Shown here: positions 17,792-26,457 of the stretch, in pieces
Numbering within the stretch: position 1 is the stretch's first letter
Layout of the letters: every line of letters starts with the position of its first letter
Assembly: GCF_963931955.1 (NCBI RefSeq)
Contig: NZ_OZ008337.1
Span: 1-64,000, forward strand
DNA: 64,000 nucleotides
Origin: Wolbachia endosymbiont (group A) of Longitarsus flavicornis
GTDB taxonomy: Bacteria > Pseudomonadota > Alphaproteobacteria > Rickettsiales > Anaplasmataceae
Reading direction: 5' to 3'
Translations under genes and position numbers: made by a program
Notes under the pieces: generated by a model
What the model saw: only the letters and a program-made list of their open reading frames with translations
What the model was told of the DNA's origin: nothing
The model's database searches: none

Positions 17792-18067
17792 ATGAGTAAG
17801 CAAGAGATCATTGCGGAACTTATGAAAAATAAAGATGTTCTTAATATCAAAAACACTGAACACGCTTCCATAATATTTGACCATATTATCAATACTTTAA
17901 AAAACAAGTTACAACTTCTGGAAGAAGATCAATATTTTCGTCTCCCTAACATTGGTCATTTTTATCCAGTAAACCTTAAACCACTTATTGCACGCAATCC
18001 CCTCACTGGTGAAACTTTTACGATTCCACAAAACAAAAAAATACGTTTTAAATCCTATCTAACTTGA
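17792..18067 (+). CDS. HU/IHF-like DNA-binding protein
   Basis: This 91-residue protein has the HU fold pattern: an N-terminal helix (MSKQEIIAELMKN), a helical dimer region, then FRLPNIGHFYPV and the β-arm segment ARNPLTGETFTIPQNKKIRFK. HU-like proteins bend DNA and can assist recombination or packaging. It is read opposite to the tail genes around it: it diverges from gpI by 47 bp and its 3' end overlaps gpJ by 13 bp. This suggests a later insertion or an antisense arrangement. Confidence 0.85.
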   Translation: MSKQEIIAELMKNKDVLNIKNTEHASIIFDHIINTLKNKLQLLEEDQYFRLPNIGHFYPVNLKPLIARNPLTGETFTIPQNKKIRFKSYLT

Positions 18068-18849
18068 CGTAGCCCAAGCACTGCACACTCATTCCCCAGT
18101 ACCACAACATCCTCTCTTGGCTCGATTAATTCTACGTTTTCTACTCCTTCTACGAACAAATTCGCTATAATCCACGATCTTGTCACCTTCCATCCTAATC
18201 TTTTCGTTGTTTCAAATTTTTCTATAAATTTCTTCTTCACCGTTTCAATAATATCTGGTCTTTTAATACTAATTCTGCTGTGGATATTTATTTCAATAAT
18301 ATTGCAACCAACTACTGTTATCGTATCTGTTAATACCCTTATATCATCCCTGGTGACTCGTTTTCTTACAATATCAAGTAGTTCTTCAGACGCTATGCCA
18401 TTTGTGGATAACTCCGTGGATAAAATCGAGATCTCTACACTTCCTGGCACTTTTGATTCAACCAGCGCATCCTTTACTCTACTATCTGCTGAGAGTGCTT
18501 GAAACCGATAATGCTCTTTACTCCCTCCTGTGCTTGAGCCAACTATTCTTGCCTTGATTCTTTTTCTGAAGCGTTCATCTTCTTCTCCATCTTGCCTCTC
18601 TGCTCCATAAAACTCAGCTAAATTATCAAGTTCTTCTCCCCTTGCAAACTTCAGTAAATTGCTTTTTGCTGCTTCGTTTATTCTTTCTCTAAGCAACAGT
18701 TCTCGCCATGCTGCTACTTCTAATACCTTCATCGCTGGGTCACTTTCTACTAATGCTGTAAAACTTGCATCACGCTTCACTAACTCTTCTTTCATCCGAG
18801 AAAAAATCTCTTCAAAGTTCAGTGGTTCGATAATATTTGGCTGCTCCAT
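18055..18849 (-). CDS. Phage baseplate assembly protein J (gpJ)
   Basis: This 264-residue homologue of P2 gpJ forms the edge of the baseplate. Features include the LAWREL-like MKVLEVAAWRELLLRERINEAA segment, AEFYGAERQDGEEDERFRKRI, and the GSSTGGSKEHYRFQALSAD loop typical of Baseplate_J. It follows gpW with a 2-bp gap, as in P2-like tail operons. No frameshift is seen. Confidence 0.9.
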   Translation of the reverse strand: MEQPNIIEPLNFEEIFSRMKEELVKRDASFTALVESDPAMKVLEVAAWRELLLRERINEAAKSNLLKFARGEELDNLAEFYGAERQDGEEDERFRKRIKARIVGSSTGGSKEHYRFQALSADSRVKDALVESKVPGSVEISILSTELSTNGIASEELLDIVRKRVTRDDIRVLTDTITVVGCNIIEINIHSRISIKRPDIIETVKKKFIEKFETTKRLGWKVTRSWIIANLFVEGVENVELIEPREDVVVLGNECAVLGLRQVR

Positions 18850-18851
18850 CT

Positions 18852-19187
18852 TTATACCACAACCCCGTCAAAGCGAATATTTCTTCCACTTGGTAAGTAT
18901 AATCCTTCTAGATCAAGCGTTACTTTTCCTTCTTTCACTTCTGTGATTTTTACTTTCTCGAGTTTGAACCTTGTTTCCCACTTTTGTAGTGCTTCTGCTA
19001 CCGCTGCATAAATTTCTAACGAAAAATCTCTATTTATTGGCCGATCTACTAATTCAAGTAACCTCGATCCATAGTCCCTACGCATGATTCTGCTGCCTAT
19101 CGGCGTGGTCAGTATGTCAACTATCGATTGCTTTAGATGGTTTAATCCTTCCAATTCTTTTCCAGTATTAACGTCCATTCCTCGCAT
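18852..19187 (-). CDS. Phage baseplate protein W (gp25-like)
   Basis: This 111-residue GPW/gp25 family protein shows the family hallmarks: a SIVDILTTPIGSRIMRRDYG segment, LLELVDRPINRD, and a β-rich end (LEGLYLPSGRNIRFDG). It is a lysozyme-fold-related baseplate wedge component. It is directly upstream of gpJ. Confidence 0.9.
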   Translation of the reverse strand: MRGMDVNTGKELEGLNHLKQSIVDILTTPIGSRIMRRDYGSRLLELVDRPINRDFSLEIYAAVAEALQKWETRFKLEKVKITEVKEGKVTLDLEGLYLPSGRNIRFDGVVV

Positions 19188-19220
19188 AAATACGTTGCCT
19201 TTTGTGTTATATCTGTTTAA

Positions 19221-20264
19221 TCATTTTCTTCTTAGTACTTTAAGTCGTTCGTATTTTTCACGAGCTATAGAGATAGCTTTTCTCAACTTCTCCTCAAGAA
19301 TTTCCTTAGGAGGCAGATGTGTTAAATACTGCGCAACATGAATATTAGATCCTTCAAGCTCCAGGTATTCTATATCTTCTTGATCCTTATCAGCACATAA
19401 AATAATCCCTAGAGGTTTTTCTTCATCTGGTTTTCGTTCATTTTTATCTAACCAATTTAAGTACCATTCCATCTGTCCTTTATAAGCTGGTTCAAATCGA
19501 CCAATTTTTAGTTCTATTGCAACAAGACGTCTTAATCCTCTATGAAAAAATAGCAGGTCTAAATACCTATCAGTTGCATCAGTGCTCATCCTTTTTTGAC
19601 GTGTTATAAAGCAAAAATCATTACCAAACTCTTGTAAAAATTTTATCAGTTCATCCAAAATCGTATTTTCTAGATCAGTCTCACTATGACTTGATGGCAA
19701 TTCCACAAAGTTAAGGAAGTATGGATCGTGAAAAATGAATTCGGGGGCTAACGTATTTTCTTCACGTAACTGTTTGATGCTTTGTCTTATGAAGTCCTCA
19801 GGCTTTTTTGCTAGTGCTGTACGTTCATACAACATGGTATCGATTCTACTACGTAGTGCTCTAACACTCCATCTTTCAATACGACACATTTCTATATAAT
19901 AATTACGCTTCAGCTCATCAGAAATTGCAATAATTTCTACAAAATGTGACCAACTCAATTGTTGTGACAGTGTCGCGACAATTTCTTGATCGGGAAAGAA
20001 TTTGGAAAATTGCACCATCCGAAATAATGAAGCTCTATCAAATCCACGTCCATATTTCATCTGAAGTTCTTTTGCAAGTTGGGAGATGATTTGCTTCCCA
20101 TAATCTGCACGTTTGTGCTTTAGGATATCTTGATCAATTCTGGAGCCAATTTCCCAGTTTAACAATACTAGAGTAGAATTGAATTGAACAGAAAGATGAT
20201 TCTTTGCTCTATCTATTAAATTACTAACGTCTCCTAATAGGCTAGTAGTTATATCCATGTTCAT
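19221..20264 (-). CDS. DUF1016/YhcG-like PD-(D/E)XK nuclease family protein
   Basis: The N-terminal DUF1016 helical domain spans about residues 10-160 (LLNWEIGSRIDQDIL, ADYGKQIISQLAKEL, SWSHFVEIIAI). The C-terminal nuclease domain contains DRYLDLLFFHRGLRRLVAIELKIG, where Asp, Glu and Lys form a complete PD-(D/E)XK motif. I choose the start at 20264 (MNMDITTSLL), since upstream residues overlap the PAAR gene end. Relatives occur near restriction systems and mobile elements; the substrate is unknown. It lies between PAAR and W in the tail operon, where P2-like phages have no such gene, so it is probably a cargo gene. Confidence 0.85.
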   Translation of the reverse strand: MNMDITTSLLGDVSNLIDRAKNHLSVQFNSTLVLLNWEIGSRIDQDILKHKRADYGKQIISQLAKELQMKYGRGFDRASLFRMVQFSKFFPDQEIVATLSQQLSWSHFVEIIAISDELKRNYYIEMCRIERWSVRALRSRIDTMLYERTALAKKPEDFIRQSIKQLREENTLAPEFIFHDPYFLNFVELPSSHSETDLENTILDELIKFLQEFGNDFCFITRQKRMSTDATDRYLDLLFFHRGLRRLVAIELKIGRFEPAYKGQMEWYLNWLDKNERKPDEEKPLGIILCADKDQEDIEYLELEGSNIHVAQYLTHLPPKEILEEKLRKAISIAREKYERLKVLRRK

Positions 20265-20495
20265 AATTTTACTTTTGGTAAGTATAGCACATGGTTTATT
20301 TTTATTCTGAAAAAACATTACTACTTCCACTTATTACTTTGAACCCACAAGATACTGAATCCCCAACTCTTCCTATACCATGACCATTAGCAAACACTGT
20401 TTTTGACCCTTGTGCCATTACCTTATCTTCACTAAAACTATCTCCTTGCCTACAAATTGGTCTACTATTCGCAAATACATCACTGCTTCCTCTTA

Positions 20496-21358
20496 GAACC
20501 TGTTCATAATCTTTTGAGGAACAAAGCAGTGAAAGCAAGAACTACCATTTGCAAGCTGGTGTTGAGTTTACGCTCGCAATTTTTCCATAACCGTCTACAT
20601 TTTTCCAACCAAGCAAAAGAACGCTCTACAACCCATCTTTTTGGCAATACAGCAAAGGTATGTAATTCACTGCGTTTTATTACCTCAACAGTTGCACCAA
20701 TAGTTGCTTTTATTTGTGTTGCAAAATTCTCTCCCGTATAGCCTGCATCAACCAGTACATTTTTAACTCCCGAGAGGTTTTCTTTTGCATTTTCTACCAT
20801 TCTCACAGCACTGCTACGGTCAGTTATCTCTGCTGTTGTTACATAAATTGCATGTGGCAAACCTTGCGTATCTACTGCAATATGGCGTTTTATTCCTGAA
20901 ATCTTTTTGCCTGCATCGTAGCCTTTTTCTTCAGCAGTATCTGCATTTTTTACACTCTGTGCATCAATTATGCAGAAGCTGGTTTTTTCTTTCCGACCAT
21001 TGTTTTGTCGGACTACGCCAACTATTTTTTTTTAACACCAGCTCCAGAACACTTTCTTTATTTGCATCTGGTTTTTCACTCCACTTCTTAAAATAGTCGT
21101 AACAATTGCGCCATTTTGGAAACTCTTTTGGTAGCATTCTCCACTGACAAACGCTTTTCAGAACGTATAACACTCCACAAAATACATCATACAAATCAAG
21201 TTTTCTTGGTTTTGTTTTTTTTCTACAGGACTCTAGATCTGGTAATATAATCTCAAATCTTTCCCGACTTATATTACTTGGGTATAAACTCCTCATATAT
21301 CCTAACTTATATACATTATCTCTTAGTTTATTCCTTTCTTGAGATCATGTACAGGTTC
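20496..21358 (-). mobile_element. IS5 family insertion sequence, copy 1
   Basis: This 863-bp element is bounded by GAACCTGT and ACAGGTTC with a 3-bp target duplication (TTA on the plus strand). An apparently identical copy lies at 49370-50232 with target TAA. It is inserted in the PAAR gene. Confidence 0.92.
20504..21296 (-). CDS. IS5 family transposase made by frameshift (orfA/orfB), copy 1
   Basis: The upstream frame (21296-20964, 110 residues) holds the N-terminal domain with DLYDVFCGVLYVLKSVCQW and WRMLPKEFPKW. The downstream frame holds the DDE part, including DAGYTGENFA and RWVVERSFAWLEKCRRLWKN with the catalytic Glu. A run of nine A residues at the end of the first frame is a likely slippage site joining the two. 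This is the usual expression mode for this Wolbachia IS group. Confidence 0.85.
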
Positions 21359-21429
21359 TTATACAAAAATGCGGCATAGCTTCTCCACAGTAGTCTCCTA
21401 GCCTCACTATTCCTTTTTTCACCTTTTCC

Positions 21430-21909
21430 TCAATTTAGATTTATTCTTTGTGCCTTAAGTTTTATTCCGTCTTTTGTCATCTCTATGCTTGATCCTCCTA
21501 CTTTCAACATTAGTTTATCTACTACATCAATCTCAAGATGATGCTTCTCCTTATCGTACGATAATTTCGTTCCATCCTGAAACTCAAAAATATGAGCATC
21601 TTTTCGGCATTCTGAGGGAAAATACTTCTGCTGATAAATTGCTGGTAACACTACCCCTAATGATAATTCCCCAAATGGCGATAATACTATCACTTGTTCA
21701 TCGAGACTCAATGGTGACCAGATTCTATCTTCTCCAGCTCTTCTTGCTATCCATGGCAGATAATCTGTTACAATATCTCCTATTTGCACTTTTACTCTCG
21801 CTTTTTCATAATCTACTTCTTTCACAAGCCCAATACGTACAATGTTAGCTAACTTTCTTTGCAACTCTGAAATAGCAAAATTACTTTCCAACATTAATTC
21901 CTCCAACAT
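21430..21909 (-). CDS. Phage baseplate assembly protein V (spike)
   Basis: This 159-residue P2 gpV homologue forms the membrane-piercing spike. It has the VRIGLVKEVDYEKARVKVQIG and DYLPWIARRAGEDRIWSPL segments of the OB-like domain, and a β-helical C-terminus (GGSSIEMTKDGIKLKAQRINL). It overlaps the upstream gene by 29 bp and is followed by PAAR, the normal order for a spike and its tip. Confidence 0.9.
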   Translation of the reverse strand: MLEELMLESNFAISELQRKLANIVRIGLVKEVDYEKARVKVQIGDIVTDYLPWIARRAGEDRIWSPLSLDEQVIVLSPFGELSLGVVLPAIYQQKYFPSECRKDAHIFEFQDGTKLSYDKEKHHLEIDVVDKLMLKVGGSSIEMTKDGIKLKAQRINLN

Positions 21910-22357
21910 TTATGCTATGTGGCTTAATTTTTTCCTCTAACCAGACTGATTCTCCTAAATGTAGCTCGTGTACCCATTCTACCATCCACACTAAATACGC
22001 ATCCAATTCGGGTCTAAATCCGTCAATTTCCGCAGATATAAATTCACCTGGCGAAACATTTTCCACGTTCCAAGTATTTTTATTCACTACTTTCGCAACT
22101 GCTGCTGCTAATTCTCTCACAACCACCGAGTAATCCTCGACTGTTCCATCAACTACCACTCTCGCCTCAAATCTTGCTTTCAGGGCTAATTCTTCTGTTC
22201 CCGGATCTTTTCCTTGCTCTAAACTTGACAATTCTACAAATACCGCTGGCGCTACTATTTCCCTTCTTATCGTTGGATATACTTCACATGTCTTTATCGC
22301 TGGTATTTCTTTCTTCAACATCCTGCAAATTGCTTTGTGCAACTCAGTTAAAATCAT
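21881..22357 (-). CDS. WO phage tail-region protein
   Basis: This 158-residue protein is found between gpZ and gpV in WO-like tail operons. Its start overlaps the preceding gene by 4 bp and its end overlaps gpV. It is a mixed α/β protein with the opening ILTELHKAICRMLKKEI and a WMVEWVHELHLGESVW segment. Position suggests a tail-completion or neck role; no defined family is recognised. Confidence 0.75.
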   Translation of the reverse strand: MILTELHKAICRMLKKEIPAIKTCEVYPTIRREIVAPAVFVELSSLEQGKDPGTEELALKARFEARVVVDGTVEDYSVVVRELAAAVAKVVNKNTWNVENVSPGEFISAEIDGFRPELDAYLVWMVEWVHELHLGESVWLEEKIKPHSINVGGINVGK

Positions 22358-22875
22358 ACTTTTACAATATAGTTTAATTCACGCTCAAAATATTTCTCAA
22401 ATATCCCTTCTGTTTCATAATTAACTAGCTCCTTTATTATTTTTGATGCTTCTGGCTCCAGTGCTAATTTTACCTCTTGTATTGGCAAAGCTGTTCTTCC
22501 TTCACGCCTAAAAACACCACTATTTCCTCTTGGCATTGTTGCCATAAATGCTACTATAAACTCATGTTTTCCTATTTTTGTACCTCTTTTTGTTTGTCTC
22601 ATTTTACCCATTGATGAAGCTTTGATGTCATACAAGTTTGCTCTTATTAAAACCTCCAATCTACTTGTTCTTGCCTTAAAGATTCGCAACCTTTTTCTCA
22701 TTATCGTTAATTTTATCTTCTTTTCCTCACTAATTTCCTTAGCAGCTTGCGTTTTTAACCAAAGTGCTGTTTTGTTTAGTGCCCTCATCGTCGCTTTTTC
22801 CACTTTTTTCCTTTCAGCATCTATACTTTGCATAACTTTTTCTATGCTACCGGTGACTTCGATGTTAATACGCAT
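22354..22875 (-). CDS. Phage minor tail protein Z-like
   Basis: This 173-residue protein matches the Minor_tail_Z pattern, with an N-terminal helix rich in Lys and Glu (AERKKVEKATMRALNKTA), WLKTQAAKEISEE, and GNSGVFRREGRTALPIQEV near the end. It is thought to act in tail completion or joining. It starts immediately after the gene at 22876. Confidence 0.8.
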   Translation of the reverse strand: MRINIEVTGSIEKVMQSIDAERKKVEKATMRALNKTALWLKTQAAKEISEEKKIKLTIMRKRLRIFKARTSRLEVLIRANLYDIKASSMGKMRQTKRGTKIGKHEFIVAFMATMPRGNSGVFRREGRTALPIQEVKLALEPEASKIIKELVNYETEGIFEKYFERELNYIVKV

Positions 22876-23181
22876 CTATACCCCCACTGCTTGTATTTTC
22901 CATACCATTCCCGAATTATCCCTAAGTGGTGGTGAATATATTTTGTACTTACGCTTATCAATAATAAAGATATCTCCTACTACTGGCTGCAATACATCGA
23001 ATATACTCACCTCCAAAATCAACATCTCCCCTACAAATTGTCCTTCACCAATCTCGTATAATTTATCTGGCTGTTGTTTTAATATCTGCACCAGGTATGA
23101 CTTATCCTTTGACTCATACAACGCTTGCTCTCCTAAATGTGCAAAACAATCTTTCAATAACCTTTTAATATTTTCTTGCAT
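22876..23181 (-). CDS. Putative phage head-tail joining protein
   Basis: This small 101-residue protein lies directly after the capsid-gene remnant and before gpZ, the normal place for a gpFII-type joining protein. Its β-rich second half (PVVGDIFIIDKRKYKIYSPPLRDNSGMVWKIQAVGV) fits that family. The 188 bp upstream hold no gene. Confidence 0.65.
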   Translation of the reverse strand: MQENIKRLLKDCFAHLGEQALYESKDKSYLVQILKQQPDKLYEIGEGQFVGEMLILEVSIFDVLQPVVGDIFIIDKRKYKIYSPPLRDNSGMVWKIQAVGV

Positions 23182-23369
23182 TCTTCCTTTATACTTACTA
23201 AACTTCTAAAGCTTGTGTAGGCAGAGCAATCTTTTTTCGTACCTCCTTTCTTGTAGTTGCTCTGTCTACAAAAACCATTTGCATACCTTGCCTTTATATA
23301 GTAACTTAAAAAGCACGCTAAGAAAGTGGCTATATTGGTAGGAGGGTTTGATTGAAGTCATTCTCTCCT

Positions 23370-23684
23370 CTATGCTGTAACAAGCTTGACTAATATGCCT
23401 GGACGATGGCACATTGGTAAAGGATTTGACTGAGTATGTAAATCGGTCCCTCTATCAAATCTTCTTGGCTCTTGTTTTGCATAGAGTGGCTGTCCAAGGG
23501 TATTCACCGTTTCATTAAAGTCCGCTGGCGCAAAATATGTCGTAAATGTGTTAGCTGTACCAAGTGGAAAACAGTGTCCCGTATCTTTTTCTATAAATCT
23601 TCTCACAATTCCTTCAGGATCAGTTGCTTGTCCTCTGTACTCCTCAAATGTTATTCCACAGAATAGACTTCTTTCAAAATTCAT
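23370..23684 (-). pseudogene. Major capsid protein (gpE) C-terminal fragment
   Basis: About 104 codons remain, with ITFEEYRGQATDPEGIVRRF, FPLGTANTFTTYFAPADFNE and LPMCHRPGILVKL, the typical end of the WO major capsid protein. The N-terminal two thirds are gone: the sequence meets an IS5-type element at about 23684. With no portal or terminase nearby, this prophage cannot make a head. Confidence 0.8.
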
Positions 23685-24507
23685 GTATGGAGCTCAAAAT
23701 TGTGAATTGCAGCAATCAAATTAAACCTTAAACCAAAACGTTTTCGTCGGTTTCTATACCTGTCCGAGATGATTTTAAACCTTTTCAATAAGCCAATTAC
23801 GTTTTCAACAATTGCCCTTTGGCTCATAAGTGCCCTGTTCTCTTTTTTTTGTTCTTTGCTTAACGGATTCTTTTTCATTTTCCTGTGCGGTAATACAACA
23901 TTTTTGTGTATCTTCTGCATTCCCCTGTAGCCGGCATCAGCTAAGATTTTGGTGTCCGGTAATATTGCTACCTTTGATTCTCTAAACATCCGAAAATCGT
24001 GTTTTCTACCATTCGAGAAAGATGTGCATATGACTTTTTTACTCTTCTTCTCTGTTACTATTTGTGTTTTTATAGTATGCCTTTTTTTCTTTCCAGAGTA
24101 GAAGGGCTTTTGCTTTTTTTTGGTCTCTCTACTGGCGTTTCAGTTCCGTCTATTACTAAAACTTCATATTCTACATCACTCTTTAATAGCTCTTTTTTTC
24201 CTGGTAATGCAAAATCTGGATGTTTTATTAATATGTCTTCTACCTATCTTATTATTTTAAAACTGTTACTTTCACTCATGCCATAGCTTTGCCCAATATG
24301 AAAATATGTACGATATTCTCTTATATATTCCAGTGCCATAAGTAGCCTGTCTTCTATGCAAAGTTTACTTTTTCTTCCACTTCTAGCTTTTTTTCTTTTA
24401 TCCTCCACTTCTAGAATTTCTACCATTCGCTCAAATGTTGCTTTTTTTACCCCTGTTAAACGTCGAAACTTTTCTCCTTCTAACTTTTCTATTTCCTTAT
24501 ATTTCAT
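23681..24507 (-). pseudogene. IS5-type (DDE) transposase, broken; element about 23685-24525
   Basis: The N-terminal part (24507-24244, MKYKEIEKLEGEKFRRLTG) ends at TAG where WVEDIL would be expected. The middle part (KKELLKSDVEYEVLVIDGTETPVERP) continues in the same frame. A shift at a run of A residues then leads to SGKKKRHTIKTQIVTEKK and the C-terminal part (ILADAGYRGMQK, RAIVENVIGLLKRFK). The extra stop suggests this copy is dead. It sits between the capsid fragment and the gene at 24526; exact ends were not resolved. Confidence 0.75.
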
Positions 24508-24525
24508 GCTTTCAAATACTTCATC

Positions 24526-25272
24526 TTACACTCCCTCTAACAATTTTGAAAGAAGTCTATTGTCTATTTCCACATCTATTACAGCTCCTTTTTGAACAGC
24601 ACTTTCACCGACTTTCCTCAGTTCTTCAAGTTGCTTGTCTAGCTGTGGCTGCACCTCTTTTTGCAGTTCGTTATAAGTTTCACCTACCAGCTCATTCTGC
24701 AATAGCCTGTCATGAAACTCTGCACCCTTCAGCATTAATTCACGCATTATTTTTTTTAGTTCACCTTTTTTGACTTTGTGAAAATGTGTGCCTAATATCA
24801 CATACTCGGAAAAACTCCATTCTCCTTCATGACATGCATTTATCCTTATTCCAGCAGATAGAGCTTGATCCACAACCTTATGCATCTCTTTTGGGCTGCC
24901 TGCTTTTACCACTGCACTTTTAAACCAGCTCAACTTTTTATTTTCCCTTGCACTTAGCTTTATTTTTTGCAAGCCTGAGGTAAATGGATTTAAATTTTCT
25001 GGATAATCTTCTTGATTACTTGCTGGTTTTGTACCATAAATATGGTCAAGTCCTTCTTCGAAGTTTATTTGGTTTTCGCGACCATCTCTACTAGGGGAAG
25101 GCATTGTACCTCCAGGATTTTGGTTATTAATTTTGCTCACAAAGTTAGACGGTTGTATATCAATGCCCTCAAGAGCACTAAATATTTTGCCCAATAACTT
25201 GCGGTTAATATTGAATTTACGATTTTTTTTATTTGGGTCTTTTCGAACCATTGTAATTTTTTTACTAGCCAT
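24526..25272 (-). CDS. Hypothetical WO-associated protein
   Basis: Function not recognised. This 248-residue soluble protein has a basic start (ASKKITMVRKDPNKKNRKFNI), a low-complexity middle, and a helical C-terminal half with WSFSEYVILGTHFHKVKKGEL and a predicted coiled coil (about 200-235). The stop is at the edge of the IS5-type element, and the last residues (LLSKLLEGV) might be natural or cut. Two direct repeats upstream may control it. Confidence 0.65.
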   Translation of the reverse strand: MASKKITMVRKDPNKKNRKFNINRKLLGKIFSALEGIDIQPSNFVSKINNQNPGGTMPSPSRDGRENQINFEEGLDHIYGTKPASNQEDYPENLNPFTSGLQKIKLSARENKKLSWFKSAVVKAGSPKEMHKVVDQALSAGIRINACHEGEWSFSEYVILGTHFHKVKKGELKKIMRELMLKGAEFHDRLLQNELVGETYNELQKEVQPQLDKQLEELRKVGESAVQKGAVIDVEIDNRLLSKLLEGV

Positions 25273-25330
25273 ATAAGCCTCCTATATTAAGCATATTATC
25301 TAAGTCTATAGCGCAATTTATTGCTTTACT

Positions 25331-25475
25331 ATTAACTTAATATACAAATATTAGAAAGATCTTGTATAGTTTGCAACTTTATAACAAAAGAATAGAGCTT
25401 TTTGGGCTTTTATTCGTTTATTATAACTTAACATGCAAGTTATACAAAGATCTTGTATACTTTACAACTTTTGTG
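25331..25475 (-). promoter_or_regulatory. Two direct repeats upstream of the 24526-25272 gene
   Basis: Two ~45-bp related blocks (25331-25384 and about 25425-25475) share TAACTTAA, AAGATCTTGTATA and CAACTTT. The cores (TACAAAGATCTTGTA in the second) are nearly palindromic, as expected for a dimeric regulator. The remaining 25273-25601 holds nothing else visible. Confidence 0.4.
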
Positions 25476-25601
25476 ATGTCTTTTTCCAAATCTCAGCTAT
25501 AGAAATATGCTTTCCTTAAAGCACTTATATTCATATTTCGTATTGTTTCCACTAGCAGTGGTAGCCAAACTTCCCAAACCTGAAAAATTTGGCATCCATC
25601 T

Positions 25602-26270
25602 TTATAACAGCTCTCTTTCCTTAAAGCTGCAATATCCTTTGTCCGTCACAATAATGTGATCCTCTAGCTCAATTCCCACCCCTTGACATGCTGACACTAA
25701 TTCTCTAGTCATAACTTTATCATCTTCTGATGGTTCTAAACTCCCTCCTGGATGGTTGTGAGCTAATATTATCGATGCTGCCTCCATTGATAATGCCTTT
25801 TTTACCACTTTCCTTTCAGATAGGTGTACTTCATCTATTGTACCAAAATACACTTCATCTCTTATCAGACGGTTCTGTTTATCCAAGTATATTACCAGGA
25901 CAGCTTCTTTTGCTGAAAAGCCTATGTTTACCCTTACATACTCTATCAGCTTTTCTTGACTATCCATTACAGGGCCTCTCTTTAACCCTTCTCTTAGTGC
26001 CCTCTTGTAAGCTTCTTTAACACATTCAATTGCTGCAGCTGCATGTTCGGTCATTCCGTCTATCATTTTCAGGTCATCGATTTCTCGCCCTAAAATTTCT
26101 CCTATTCCTGGGCAATTATCCATTAAAGTTTTAGTCACATCTTGTGCTTGCTTTCTGTCATGAACTGCTCCTAGAAGCACTGCCACTATTTCGCGATCAA
26201 ATAGAGCACTTCCTCCTCCGCTTTGTAGTACTCTCTCTATTTCTTCTGTAAGTTTTTCACTATTATTCAT
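25602..26270 (-). CDS. radC: RadC family protein (JAB/MPN domain)
   Basis: The 222-residue protein carries the RadC metal-binding motif AHNHPGGSLEPSEDD (His-x-His and Asp) near residue 175, preceded by VYFGTIDEVHLSERKVVKKAL. The N-terminal helix-hairpin-helix part is present (NCPGIGEILGREIDDLKMIDGM). WO phages often carry radC; despite its name a repair role is doubtful and a JAB-type peptidase or DNA-associated role is possible. The reading frame is intact. Confidence 0.9.
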   Translation of the reverse strand: MNNSEKLTEEIERVLQSGGGSALFDREIVAVLLGAVHDRKQAQDVTKTLMDNCPGIGEILGREIDDLKMIDGMTEHAAAAIECVKEAYKRALREGLKRGPVMDSQEKLIEYVRVNIGFSAKEAVLVIYLDKQNRLIRDEVYFGTIDEVHLSERKVVKKALSMEAASIILAHNHPGGSLEPSEDDKVMTRELVSACQGVGIELEDHIIVTDKGYCSFKERELL

Positions 26271-26457
26271 AAAATATACTCCTCGTTAATAACAAATTGT
26301 TTTTAATTGTTTACTGCTACTTTTTTAGCAGTCTTGGCATAAAGCCATAGCTTCCGAGTGAAGTCAAATCAATTTTTCAATCTTTTTTACTTATTTTTTC
26401 ATCAAAAAATTAAGATATTAACAGATGCTTATTTTATCTAATTGAAAATTAATTCTT

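Larger units (their letters stand above)
20302..21422 (-). pseudogene. Phage PAAR-domain spike-tip protein, interrupted by IS5
   Basis: The gene starts with GTG at 21422 after GAGGAAAAG and encodes KKGIVRLGDYCGEAMPHFCI up to the insertion at 21359. It resumes at 20495 with GSSDVFANSRPICRQGD and ends at 20302. Joining the halves with one TAA target copy gives HFCIRGSSDVF in frame, so the IS is the only lesion. PAAR proteins cap the tail spike beneath gpV, which is the next gene upstream. Confidence 0.85.
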
